Below, piece by piece: positions 11,981-22,343 of a stretch of DNA of 64,000 nucleotides (positions are counted from its first letter, which is position 1; each line of letters starts with the position of its first letter). This DNA comes from Areca catechu (Eukaryota > Streptophyta > Magnoliopsida > Arecales > Arecaceae), in NCBI GenBank assembly GCA_021397845.1, contig CM038050.1, positions 108,303,891-108,367,890 on the forward strand. Direction: 5' to 3'. A program made the position numbers and the translations under genes. The notes under the pieces are model-generated. The model saw nothing but the letters and a program-made list of their open reading frames with translations. It did not search any database and was not told where the DNA came from.

Positions 11981-12369
11981 TTCACCATGGTGACATTAAA
12001 GAGGAGGAATATATTGCAAACATGGAATTGGTTGACCAAAAAAACACCCAGGCTGAATCTGTTTTGGAAGGACCCTCAGAAGATCCTGAACCCACCAGTG
12101 ACCCTAAAGTAGAAGTATATGAGGCTAACATGAGTTTGGTAGATGAATATGAAGGAGAAGACTGTGAGGAGGACAACTCTAGTACCTTACCTGAGGAAAC
12201 CCTTGGAGAAGATAAGATTGTTGAGCCTAGTCCTGAAACATCAGAACAACAAGAAATTAGTGAGGACTTGGTTCCTGTAAGTCAATGCCCTCAGGAAGAA
12301 CCCACTCCTTTAGCCTCAACCCGAGACCTCATTCAGCTTCCTCGTAAAGAGTTCATTTCTCTAACCTAG
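11981..12369 (+). pseudogene. Acidic linker of element B (gag extension, pol replaced)
   Basis: It continues in frame from the capsid for about 125 residues, rich in E, D, P and S. It contains KVEVYEANMSLVDEYEGED, which matches the segment after the zinc knuckle in gag-pro of element I, and then departs into PSPETSEQQEISEDL, shared with A. So the join lies just after the gag-protease spacer. No protease motif (DSGS in I and D) is present. The frame is intact here, so a fused Gag-linker protein of about 420 residues was probably made before the stop in the capsid arose. Confidence 0.65.
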
Positions 12370-12850
12370 TTGATGACCTTTTTCTGGAACTGACTAAGTC
12401 TTCCCTTCTTGAGAAACCTGCACTTACAATGACCAAATTCTCCATCCATCAATTTGACCTTATGACACCCATAGACCAATATTCACACATTAAGGTCAAT
12501 CTCTTTAGCTTTGAACCAGTCCCTGACTCTTCTTCCTATTTCCTAACCTTTCCTGAGTCTACACATGTTTCTAAAGCCATTAGGTTACATTTTGTTGAGA
12601 TTACCAGATTGCATGACTCCTTAGAGCCCATCCCTTTTGCCATCTACTTCTAGTATACCTTATGGCATTTGCTAGGGATCCATGGTAATGTTTCTTGTGC
12701 ATACCAGACCAAGGTCAAACATAGAGAGTCAATAATCTTTAGGTTTAGGCCCTAGAGAGTCCAATAAAATTCTGCTCTATAAGAATGCTTAGTTGAGTTT
12801 GCATTTTGCATCATGTTAGATTCTAAATTAAGTACAAATTTTAAAATAAT
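12370..12850 (+). pseudogene. Decayed join between linker and integrase tail in element B
   Basis: An open stretch at 12429-12653 has no known motif. Its end (RLHFVEITRLHDSLE) matches the equivalent place in A (about 8123-8165). A remnant of the integrase core (TLWHLLGIHG, about 12657-12686) follows. This shared pre-integrase segment is part of the ancestral deletion structure. Confidence 0.5.
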
Positions 12851-13370
12851 TTGGCTGATTCCCAAAAGAGAACCAAAGAGTTTGATCAAGGGAATTGTAT
12901 AATGATTAGGCTTAGGCCTGAACGGTTTCCACCGGGAACCATTAAGAAACTTCTTGCTCATGGAGCTGGCCCCTTTAGAGTGATAAGGAGAGTTGGCCCT
13001 AATGCCTTTGTGCTTAAGCTACCCCTGGATTATGGCATTAGCTCGACTTTCAATATCCCAGACTTAGTCGAGTATAGGGAACCAGAAAACATACCCAGTG
13101 AGCCATTTGGGCCTAACCTTTCATTTGAGAGTGAACCCGACCCAGAGTGTCCACCTCCAGTTTTACCTGAGAGAGGAGAGCGGATCGAGCGTGTCCTGGA
13201 TGATCAAGCTATGACCAGCCGGGAAAAGGCTATCAGCGTTACTTGGTCTGATTGCAAGGCCGACCGTAGTTTGATGATTCATAGGATACCCGAGAGGACT
13301 TGCAGCACCTCAACCCCGACCTTCTAAAAAAATATCAAAGCCAAATCAACCCTTACTCGACAGGGTCGAG
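12851..13370 (+). pseudogene. Integrase C-terminal domain and chromodomain remnant of element B
   Basis: The open frame at 12851-13327 holds KEFDQGNCIMIRLRPERFPP, then GPFRVIRRVGPNAFVLKLP (GPY/F module) and a linker ending RVLDDQAMTS. The chromodomain should follow but shifts frame at about 13240; its tail (EDLQHL-like, then GSSSSHP) is readable in another frame up to 13381. A chromodomain normally steers integration to chromatin. It marks the element as a chromovirus. Confidence 0.8.
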
Positions 13371-13390
13371 TTCCTCCCACCCCGAGAGAT

Positions 13391-14933
13391 TGGTGTGGGC
13401 ACCTAGATTTGACAGAGGCTCCTCAACCCTCTAAGAATCTCGAATTAGGGTTTCATCTTTTGGATTCTATAATAAGGCTTCAAGCCTAAGCATTGTAATT
13501 TTTAGTCATGGATTTAGTCTCAATTGTTTTTGTTTAGTCCTGTACCTTGACCAATTTGGTCAAGTTGTGTTTATGGATCCTGTAATGATTCCAGTCCGAG
13601 TCTGTTTGAAGATTGGGACCAAGCCAAAGTACTCTTCGAGTCTAGTCCAATTTGTAATGGGTCAAGCCATCTCCCAAGCCATGAAAGATGCCACTTGGCA
13701 CCACCTCATCCATCCCATGTGGCGCCACATCACCTTGACATGTGGGCGGCCAAGGCAAGAAGGGAATGCTAAAATTTTTAAGCGCCATTCCTTGATTCTT
13801 TCCTCCCTTCCCTCCCCCTATCAAGTCTCTTTCCAAAGGAGCTATGGACATCCAAGGAAGGTCAATGGGCAATGAAGGCATGATCCTTGTTTCAAGCCCC
13901 AAATCAAGATTTCTTCCCAAAGTGCATGGTCTGCTATGGAAGAAAAGCATTGACCCTCAAATCAAGAAGATAACTCCCTTGTTTCAAGCCCCATATCAAG
14001 CCATCTTCCCAAAATACTTGGTCGGTTATGGAAGAAAAGCATTGACCCTCAAATCAAGGAGACAACTCCCTTCTTTCAATCCCCAAATGAAGCCACAAGA
14101 TCTTGGTCGGCCAAAGGAAGAAGAAATTTGAATTTGGGTGCCCTCTTCATGAAGCTTTATATTTTTTTTGAAATTTGAATGGGTTTTAAGGTGCCTATAT
14201 AAAGGGCCTTACCCCTCCCTTGTAAAAGTTTAATGTTGATGAATGAAAAGAAAACAATTAAGTTCTACTCTTCTTGTTAGTTGCCTTCGTTCCTTAAGAA
14301 CATCGATCTCCGTGAGGGAGCACCTTCACCTTCAGGCATCGAGAGGTGTGAGGCCTCAAGTTACCTTTTCTTCCACCAATCCATCTTCCATCTTCGAGTT
14401 CGGAGGCCAACTGGATGATCCATTTAGGCGCCCAGCAAGAAGACCCACAATCAACATCACCTTCAACCTTTCTTCCTTTATTTCTTCCTGCTACTTGTTG
14501 ATTCCTAATCCATCCCTTGATTGCTCATAGGTCCTCCAGGTACCACAAACATGGAGTCGGTCTCCCTTGCCTTCGAGACCTTCGGATGGAAAGCCGACAC
14601 AACTGCAGGGGTTGAAGGCTTGATCATCCAGGCCACATCCGTGAGAGCGAGTGAACTTGACATCGGGCGCTTCAAAGCTTTTAAGGTTTGCAACCCTAAA
14701 ACTCCTAAGTTGATATTGATTCGAGAGCTAAGTCCTATGGGGATTTTCAATTTCAAGATCCTCTTCCTATCTTGTTTAGGGACTTGCTTGCTTGAGTTTC
14801 TTATTATTATAGAACCCTAGATCTACTTTTTGTCTATCTTCGGGAATCCTAAATCCTAAAAAAACTAAAAAACATAAAGAACAAAATCACTTGCATCATT
14901 CCTCTCATCTTGCATCTAGTTAGTCCCACATCA
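13391..14933 (+). repeat. 3' LTR of gypsy element B
   Basis: It begins TGGTGTGGGCACC directly after the purine-rich CTCCCACCCCGAGAGAT and ends CCCACATCA. It differs from the 5' LTR by scattered substitutions only, mostly transitions. TATA box at about 14196. Confidence 0.9.
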
Positions 14934-15207
14934 CCATACTTGAGAGTGAGCCAACCCATGAATGTCCACCAGCCAAACTACCAGAGCAGAGAGACAGGAT
15001 TGAGCAGATCTTGGATGACAAGATCATCGCTACTCAGAGTAAAGATTATCAATGATATCTGGTTCATTGGCAAGGACAATCCGAGACTGAAGATTCTTGG
15101 ATCACTAGAGAGGACTTGCAAAGGATTGATCCCGACTTACTAGAACATTATCAAAGCAGAGTTGACCCATACTCGATAGGATCGAGTTCCTCCCACCCGG
15201 GGAGAAT
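14934..15207 (+). pseudogene. Chromodomain end of element A and polypurine tract
   Basis: This resumes the integrase tail of A after the B insertion: LESEPTHEC, then ERIL/EQILDDKII, then the chromodomain core YLVHWQGQSETEDSW (about 15055-15100) and a GSSSSHP end. The aromatic residues Y, W and W of the chromodomain fold are present. A stop lies just before YLVHW. A purine-rich CACCCGGGGAGAAT (15193-15207) precedes the 3' LTR and is the plus-strand primer. Confidence 0.85.
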
Positions 15208-17196
15208 TGGTGCAGACACCAGGGCTAACACCAGAGTTAACACTAGTGACACCAGGGCCAGAAGGAACTGTGGATCACCTGTGAACAAAGTCCTAAGCCC
15301 TAAGCCCCAAGATCATTTGTAAATTCTATTATTTTAGCCCAGTTGGGTCCAACCCTAAACCTAAAATTTAAAATTCTATTATTTTAGCCCAGTTGGATTT
15401 AGCCTTAAACCCCAATTCAATCAAAACCTGTATATATATACAAACCTTATTTATCAGGTTGAGTCAAACCCTATTTACCAAGTTGAGTTGAGTCGGCATT
15501 TAATTTTTAGCTTGTGAGATAATGCCTTTTGATCAATTTGATCAAGTTAGGTTTAGAATTAGCCCTTTTAATTAGTTGATTAAGTCCTGTAATTAGTTAT
15601 TTTATTGAGTCCTGTAATACAAGAGGGGATCCAAATCAAGATACCATGTGACACCATGTGCCAACCCAATTCAAGACATGTGCTAACCAATTCTTGGTGC
15701 CACATGCTAACTAATTCTTGGCACCACACGACAAGTCATCAAGGCACCATCTCATCACATGCCATGTCATATCATCTTGGACACCAAGCCATGTCAACAT
15801 GCCACGTCATCACCTTATACCACATCACCATGTCATGGAGCCTTTTCACCCACCACTTGAGTAGTATGCCTCACCACATCACCTTGGATGGCAACTCAAT
15901 GTCAAAAGATGGTTGTCTTTTATTTTTATCTAGACATCAAGACATCAAGATGTTAAGACAACATTTGAAGTTCAAGTTTATCCAAAAGGGAGGTGCCTTA
16001 TTTTTTCTCCCCTTTTTGTCGCCCATTTGAAATCCAACTTGACACCATTTTAATAGAAGTAAGATGGAAGGACTCTCATCTCATTTAGCACCTCATTTCA
16101 CCTTCTCTTTAAAGGGAGTGCCAAGGAGTACAATCTTATTTATCTACTTCAAAAGACTCCAAGATAAAGCATTCTTTCTAGATTGAAATACAAGAAAATA
16201 GGAGAAGGATTGATGCCAATTTTGAGGAGTCGGTCAAGATAAGAGAGGCACCTCATCGCACCTCTTCCCATCTTAATTTTGTCGCCAATATCTCATGGAG
16301 CGCCACACCACTTTCTCATCACCCACTTAGATAAAGCCTACCACTACATGTCACCCAAGTGGATGAAGCCCAAATACCAAAAGTTCCATGACACCAAGTC
16401 AAGGATTCAAGAGGTGTTGCTGCCTAGAAGATCCAATTCCAAGAAGTTCTTGCCTTTCTAACAAGAACTCTACACTTTGTAACCCATACAATTTCAGTTG
16501 GTGGTCTATAAATACCCTATCAACCCCTATTATAGAATTTAATTATTATTCATGAAATAAAGGAGATATTCTCTCAAGTTCCTTTGCTGTGATGGCATCG
16601 CGGGCTGTGAGGCCCTAAATTCCTTTGTTCTTCAGAGCATCGCGAGGTGTAAGGCCCTAGTTATCCAACCATCCAATAGAAACCCTAGCCACCACCTTCA
16701 AACTTCCTTCTCTCTTTTCTCTTCCTTCAAATCCTTCTTCCTTCCATGCCTTCTTACTTGAGTGTTGTGACTGATTGTAGGTGATCGAGATCTGAAGTAA
16801 TGGTGATCCTTGCTTTGGAACCAACTTCGTTGCAAATCAGAGCCCGAGGAATGATAATCTTGAAGTCCTGCCGTGAAATCCTGGAGAGCCAAATCAAATC
16901 CACTTCAAGAGTGCTGCAAATCATCATTGGTAACTCTAAAACCTTTTTCTTTCTCTTTAGATCTGACTCGTTGAAATAGGAACCCTAGTTTATGGTGGTT
17001 TCTTAATCACCAAATTTTATTTTCTGGTTTATTTTGATTGATTCACATTATGGGTAGCGTAACTAGTTGACTAGTTTAATTTCATTGATTTCTTTGAGTC
17101 TAAATTTTTTGATAAAATAAAAATTAATCTCTGTTATTCTCAGATATTTAATCAACTAATCAGTAAGTTTAGTTTTGTATATTTTGTCCCGCATCA
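15208..17196 (+). repeat. 3' LTR of gypsy element A
   Basis: It starts TGGTGCAGACACC and ends CCCGCATCA, and is 1989 bp long. It has two copies of the GTGTGAGGCC unit (about 16600 and 16640) against three in the 5' LTR. It has the same CATGCCATG-rich stretch (about 15640-15840) and a TATA-like CTATAAATA near 16506. Confidence 0.9.
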
Positions 17197-17305
17197 TCCC
17201 AAATCTTCAAGTATTTAAGATTTGGTCTTTTGCCATTCCATAACTCATATGGAGTGCTAGTCACTGACTTTGATGGTACCCTGTTCAAAATATAGGCAGC
17301 AGTTT
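17197..17305 (-). pseudogene. Copia element M integrase, second part
   Basis: On the minus strand this reads AYILNRVPSKSV...PYELWNGKRP...LKYLKIW, the C-terminal half of a copia integrase, and joins M at 3814 once A and one TSD are removed. It stops abruptly at 17305 against gypsy D, so M has lost its 5' half through a deletion or recombination at that point. Confidence 0.85.
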
Positions 17306-17763
17306 TTGGGGGAAGAACCGTTCATGTCTAAGCCTAATCATCACATAGTCTTCCTCGGTGAACTCTTTGACTCACTTACGGGAATTAGCCATATGTCTAT
17401 AAGCTTCATTACAAAGATTAATTTTCTTACTGATTTTCTTATGTAGATCTCTAACATGCTGTGCATATGACTCAGCTGACTTAGAAACTCATGCATGCAT
17501 GGGTAAAAGAATAAGACCTATGGCTCTCTTAGGATTGTAACCATGAACAATTTCAAATGGTCTCTTTCTAGTGGACCTATTGACTGAGCTATTGTAGGCA
17601 AATTCAGCACGTGGTAACAAGAGATCCCAATTTCCAACATTTTTTCCTACAAGACACCTTAATAGGTTTCCAAGGCTCCTATTCACAACTTCGATCTGGC
17701 TATCAGTTTATGGGTGGTAGGTGGTAGAAAATTTGATCTTGGTTCCTAAAATGGGGTTGTTCC
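17306..17763 (-). pseudogene. Integrase core end of element D
   Basis: The minus-strand reading shows FSTTYHP, then EVVNRSLGNLLRCLVG, LLPRAEFAYNSSVN and FEIVHGY, the C-terminal half of the catalytic core, followed by VKEFTEEDYVMIRLR. The glutamate region of the D,D,E triad is near 17690. It closely matches integrase of H (47447-48016, plus). It ends at the RFFP motif where M sequence begins. Confidence 0.8.
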
Positions 17764-17764
17764 C

Positions 17765-19187
17765 TTTGGGGTTGATCCTGGATTTCCTTAGTAGACAATA
17801 TCCAAATGGGTGAACTCTCGTTAAGCTTGCATTCTAAATCCTTAGCATTGATCAAGTGTAATCCTCATTTCTTTTCCTTCAAATTGCTAGACCCTCTTTT
17901 GGTGTTGTCCTCAAGTGGTGAAGAGTTTATGACAATTTTCTTTCCATGGTGGTTGAAGGAACAAGAGTTGGAACGATCATACAAGATAACATCATTATCA
18001 TACAACCAAAGTCGGCCTAGAATAATAATGCTAACCCCCATAGGATGAATGTCACACCAAACTTTCTCTTAATGAGATTGGATTTGGACAGTAACTTGGC
18101 ATCTTAACTTAATAGAAAAGGAGGTTGAGTCAATCCAAGATACCTTACAGGGGTTGGGATGGGGAACAATAAGCAAACCTAGATTTTTGACAATATTTGT
18201 AGAAATGGCATTAACACAGCTCCCACTATCTATGATAATTTTGCAAAGCTTCTCCCCTAATTTGATAAAAGTTTGTAGGATGGTGGTCCTACGCCAATCT
18301 TCATGTTCCTTAGTTTGAGTTAGAATACATCTATCAACTCCCAGTAACTTAGATGGATCTATAGTTTCCTCATCTCCCTCATACTCATCTACTAAGTTTG
18401 AGCCTGCTTCGTACACTTCTTCCTCGAATTCTTCAACAGGTTCAGGAGCTTCTCCTTTAATTATCCTATGTGTAGGGCTCTAGTAGGACATTGACTAGCA
18501 TAGTGACCAACTTTGTGACATCTAAAGCAATGAATATCATGATTATTACTTCTTTGAACTTCAGGGCCCTTACCCCTATCATCCTTGCGACCTAATGGGA
18601 TAGTAGGAGTGGGTTGGGTTGAAGGAACTTGACTAGAACTTGGCTTATATCCAGGTGTACTAATCCTGTTGGGTTCAAACCGATGGATCATGGGTCCCCT
18701 CTGAAATCTCTTAAAGTCCCTAGCAATTTGATAGGCTTGTTCTAGATTTTGGACTTCTCTAAAAAATAACTTCCTTTGAATTTCTTCATTTTGGCCAGCT
18801 CAAAATCTAGGTAGGGTCACGACCTCAGACTCATCTATCCTACATCTCATAACGTACTCATCAAATTTGGTAATGTATTCAGATATAGTTCTATATTGCC
18901 CTGACTCAACCTTTGCCACTAGTCTAAAAGTCTCTATTGATAGGACATAGGGAGGTACTTTTCTCTAAGTTTAATCTTCATGGCTTTCCAGGTAGCTATG
19001 GGCATGTCTTCTCTCTGATGACATATGCGCTCAACATTTCTCCAATATAATCTTGCCTGGCAGACTAATCTAAGTTTGGCGAATTTAAACTTCCTCTCTT
19101 CCGACATCTTATACCATTCAAAGTACTGGTATATGTCACCTTCCCAATTAGTGTATACTTAGGTTCTAGACTTCCATCAAAAGTAGG
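17765..19187 (-). pseudogene. gag C-terminal half, zinc knuckle and protease of element D
   Basis: From 19187 downward the frame gives the capsid end (YIDW region lost, ERRFKFAKL-like, then LREKYLP-type), a CCHC zinc knuckle CFRCHKVGHYASQC near 18500-18540 and a protease with IDSGSCVNAIS at about 18200-18235. The protease would cut the polyprotein. After that lies the RT-proximal linker with an IILGRPWLYD-like motif near 18000. At about 17764 it jumps to integrase. Several stops and frame changes occur. Confidence 0.8.
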
Positions 19188-20978
19188 TGATGTGGGATAA
19201 ATAATTAAAACTAAATTACTATGATTAAGATCTAATTATCTGAGGAAAGTAGAGAATATTTTTTTATATTTTTTTGGATTTTTAAAGAAGACTTGAAGGA
19301 GACAGTAAAGAAACTAGTTTAGTTAACTACCCGTACAAGTAAACCTAATAAATAACTAGGAAAGCAGGATCTAGTGACTAAGAAACTACCAAAACTAGGG
19401 TCTACTTATCAACTCTTCAGAAATTAAAGAGAAGGGAAGAGGTTTAAAGTTTTCTAACGAAGATCGCTTCTTTAGTTCTAGCTGACTCTTAAGATTGTTG
19501 TGGCAGGGTTTCAAGAACTCGATCCTAAGCTCCAATCTTTCGTGCGATGCTGGTTTCGAGGCAAGAATACCTGACTTCGATTCTTGATCACCTATAAATA
19601 CTCAACAAAGAAAATTTAATTTAGGAATTAGCAAAGAAAAGGGAAAGAATGAAAAGGAAGGGTTAGGAATGATGGTTAGGGATTCTTGTCGGCTGGATAG
19701 GTAGGATAACTAGGGCCTCGCACCCCGCGATGTTTCGAAGAACAAAGGAAAAGGGCCTCACACCCCGCGATGCACACAGCAAGGAAGAAATGTTGACAAA
19801 GTCTCTTTATTGATTAATAATAATAAAATTACAAGGGGGGTTGATGGGATATTTATAGACCCTCAACCAGTGCTGTAAGGGATTCAAACAGCAGACTTTT
19901 TATCCCTTGGGACTACACTCCTAGAATTCTGGCTCTGAGCATCCTGGACTCTTGTCTCTGGATAGAAGAGGACTCAAGAATTTTGGTGAGACTCTTGAGT
20001 TCTGGAAACTTAAGCAACTCTGAACTTGTTTGATCCAAACATCTACGGTAGAGAACCATTGAACCTCCTCCATTTGGGTGATCAAATATTTTAAGAACTC
20101 CTTGGAAGTTGGCATGAAAAAATGCTTGGCCAACTCTTTGAATTTTTTGGCATGAAATTCTTGAGTGGAGGCACCAATTGGGAGAGTCCTTTACATTTAC
20201 TTATCTTAAAATTAAGTTGGCATGAAATCGTGAGTGAGAGGGAGCCTAGGATGAGACTCCTTCTCATTTACTTCTCTTAAAAAAAAGTTGGCGCTAACTC
20301 CTTAAGTAGCCGACCAAAGAGGATTTGTGGCATGTGTCGTCATGTGATGATGTCCAAATAAAGTGACATGGAGTGTGTTGGCATGACATGTCAAAAAATG
20401 ACATGTGTTGATGTCAAAAATGACATGTGTTGATGTCCAAATTCTTGAAAGGTGGCACCAAGAAAGGGTTGCACATGCTAAGTGACTTGGACTAGCACAT
20501 GGAGTCACATGGCTTGTCTTTGGCTAGCACATGGATCTTCAATTTGGTGCACATGAAGTCACATGGGTCTTCAATCAGGTTCCCCATGTATTACAAACTC
20601 AATAACTAATTATTACAAGACTCAAAACCAATAACTAAATCCCACTTGATCAATTGAAATCTAATTTGATCAATAGGCAAGACTCATGTGACAAAAAAGA
20701 ATAAATTGGTAAACAGGGTTTGGCCTAATAAGGTTTGACATAATCGATAAATGGAGTTTTTACATAATGTGGTAAAAAGGGTTTAGCCCAGAAGGCTAAA
20801 TAACAAAACTCTAATTACGGTTGGTAAAAAGGGTTAACCCTAACTAAGCCAAAATAATAGAATTTAAAATAAAATATTTACATGGTAAAAGGGGTTGGGT
20901 TTAGGGCTTTTTTCATAGGTGATCTACAGGAATGTGGGTTCAACCTGTCGATATTTTCTGGCCCTGGTGTCCACACCA
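19188..20978 (-). repeat. Solo LTR (A family) in gag of element D
   Basis: On the minus strand it starts TGGTGTGGACACCAGGGCC and ends TATCCCACATCA, flanked on both sides by GTAGG (19183-19187 and 20979-20983), a perfect 5-bp TSD. It carries the same TATA (minus, about 19850-19858), two GTGTGAGGCC units (CCTCGCACCCC and CCTCACACCCC on plus, about 19717 and 19753) and CATG-rich stretch as LTR A. Such solo LTRs arise by recombination between two LTRs. Removing it and one TSD restores capsid continuity of D. Confidence 0.92.
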
Positions 20979-21306
20979 GTAGGTGTTTCAAGGCGAATGC
21001 TCCTAATGGCTCTTTCATCCTGATCTGCAAAATCATGGTATGGTCATCTCTGGTTATGTTCCAAGGTAGGTTCATAGTGTTGGGCTCTTCTAGGATTGAG
21101 GGGCATTGGTAGAGGTGATTCAGGTTCACATGGGTCACATGGGTCTCTTCTAGGATCCCAAAATGCTCCTCCATTCGATCAGACTTATTTTTTAGTTGGG
21201 CAAACTGTTCAATCATGGTCTCTTAGAAGTGTTTCAAAATTGGGATCCATGATTAAACTAGGTTGGGTTTGGACTGCTGGTATTGGGTTCCTGATCTAGT
21301 GGTCAT
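20979..21306 (-). pseudogene. gag N-terminal part of element D
   Basis: It starts with ATGACCACTAGATCAGGAAC at 21306 (minus), equal to the MTTRSGT start of element I gag. Reading MIEQFAQLKNKSDRMEEHFG (a predicted helical N-terminus) follows, up to the capsid edge where the solo LTR is inserted. Frame changes are present. Confidence 0.75.
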
Positions 21307-22328
21307 GCAGCAAAGAATTATAAGTTTCTAGGGTACCTAGACCTAGAAGCTCAATGTAGCATGAATTGCCAAAGCACCAATCAAGACTGCAGTCACCCTT
21401 TTCAATTGGCTAGGTAAGAGGTGGGATTATGGGAGGCTCCTCTTACTTTTGTAAGGTCCTAATTAAAACCCACAAATCTACTTAAGGCATTTGTTATTGG
21501 ACCCCTAGCCTTGACACCAATCTCTAAGAGTAAATATAGAATTAATTAATACTAAGTCTCAACACGAAACTTGAACTTGACTTGTTGGTGTCCCAAGTTT
21601 AGGTTCTTACTCAGTTTTAGATTAAGCTTGGGTCAATGCAATATATGGTTGGTTGTTTTTGGGCCAAGGAAAGGTAATGAGATCCTTCCCTTATCTTATG
21701 ATAGGATTGCTCCCTTAAGTGTTTTAATGAATGCACAAACAAAGATCTACCATAAAGACTATAATTGGCAGTATGTCAAAATTTAAATTTCAAAATTTGA
21801 AATTTCAAAACTGAAATTTGAAGTTTTAAATTTGAAAATTCAGATTTCAAGAATTCAAAATTTCCAAATTTGAAATTTCAAATCTAAAATTCTTTATGGG
21901 AAACTTAGATTTGAATTATGCTAGAAAAATAAAAAAAATATTGGTTATGCCAATAAAAGATTATTCAACGAAGCATTCGCTAATCTAACTTCAGTCACAC
22001 AAGCAAGCAATTAGCACATCGAACTCTCTAATCTAGAAGGTCTCACATCCAGCTGTAGCTCATTACTCCCATGCGTCATAAGTATATTTTCGTATACCCG
22101 CTTAGGAGGCATGAAATCTTAGATTAAAGGTTGAAAACAAGAAAATAAATTTTAAAATTCAGATCTGGAAATCTATAAAAGACATTTAAGATCTGTGTTT
22201 GAATCTGGCAAATTAATTAAAAATTACTATTAAACTTAGATCTGAAAAGTTATGCAAAGAACTTTCAGATCCAGTCCTTAAAATGTAGAAATTTCAGCAA
22301 CTAGCATATCTTGCCCTAATTTAACCAT
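21307..22328 (-). other. Leader of element D, with an AT-rich inverted-motif stretch
   Basis: There is no coding signal. Around 21400-21480 it shares the AGGTGGGATTATGGGAGGCTCC-type stretch with other leaders of this lineage. At 21776-21896 it has about ten variants of GAAATTTCAAATTT, a self-complementary AT-rich motif. It lies between gag and the primer-binding site, where dimerisation or packaging signals are expected. Confidence 0.6.
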
Positions 22329-22340
22329 GCTCTGATACCA
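22329..22340 (-). other. Primer-binding site of element D
   Basis: GCTCTGATACCA on plus is the complement of TGGTATCAGAGC. It is 3 bases from the LTR end at 22344 and sets the minus orientation of D. Confidence 0.9.
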
Positions 22341-22343
22341 AGT

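Larger units (their letters stand above)
8527..14933 (+). mobile_element. Ty3/gypsy element B, non-autonomous, nested in A
   Basis: LTRs at 8527-10067 and 13391-14933 are near equal in length (1541 and 1543 bp). The flanks are CCATC (8522-8526) and CCATA (14934-14938), a TSD with one mismatch. Rejoining the flanks restores the integrase-tail reading of A (...GPDP then LESEP...). Inside are a primer-binding site, gag, an acidic linker and an integrase tail with a decayed chromodomain. Protease, RT, RNase H and the integrase catalytic core are missing. Confidence 0.9.
3820..17196 (+). mobile_element. Ty3/gypsy element A, non-autonomous, hosting element B
   Basis: Two LTRs (3820-5877 and 15208-17196) bound a gag remnant, an acidic linker and an integrase tail with chromodomain. 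The host copia element M is split exactly at its boundaries: CCCCA precedes the left LTR (3815-3819) and TCCCA follows the right (17197-17201), a TSD with one mismatch. Removing A and one TSD copy restores the copia integrase reading around the insertion point. Protease, RT, RNase H and most of integrase are missing. Element B sits inside at 8527-14933. Confidence 0.9.
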
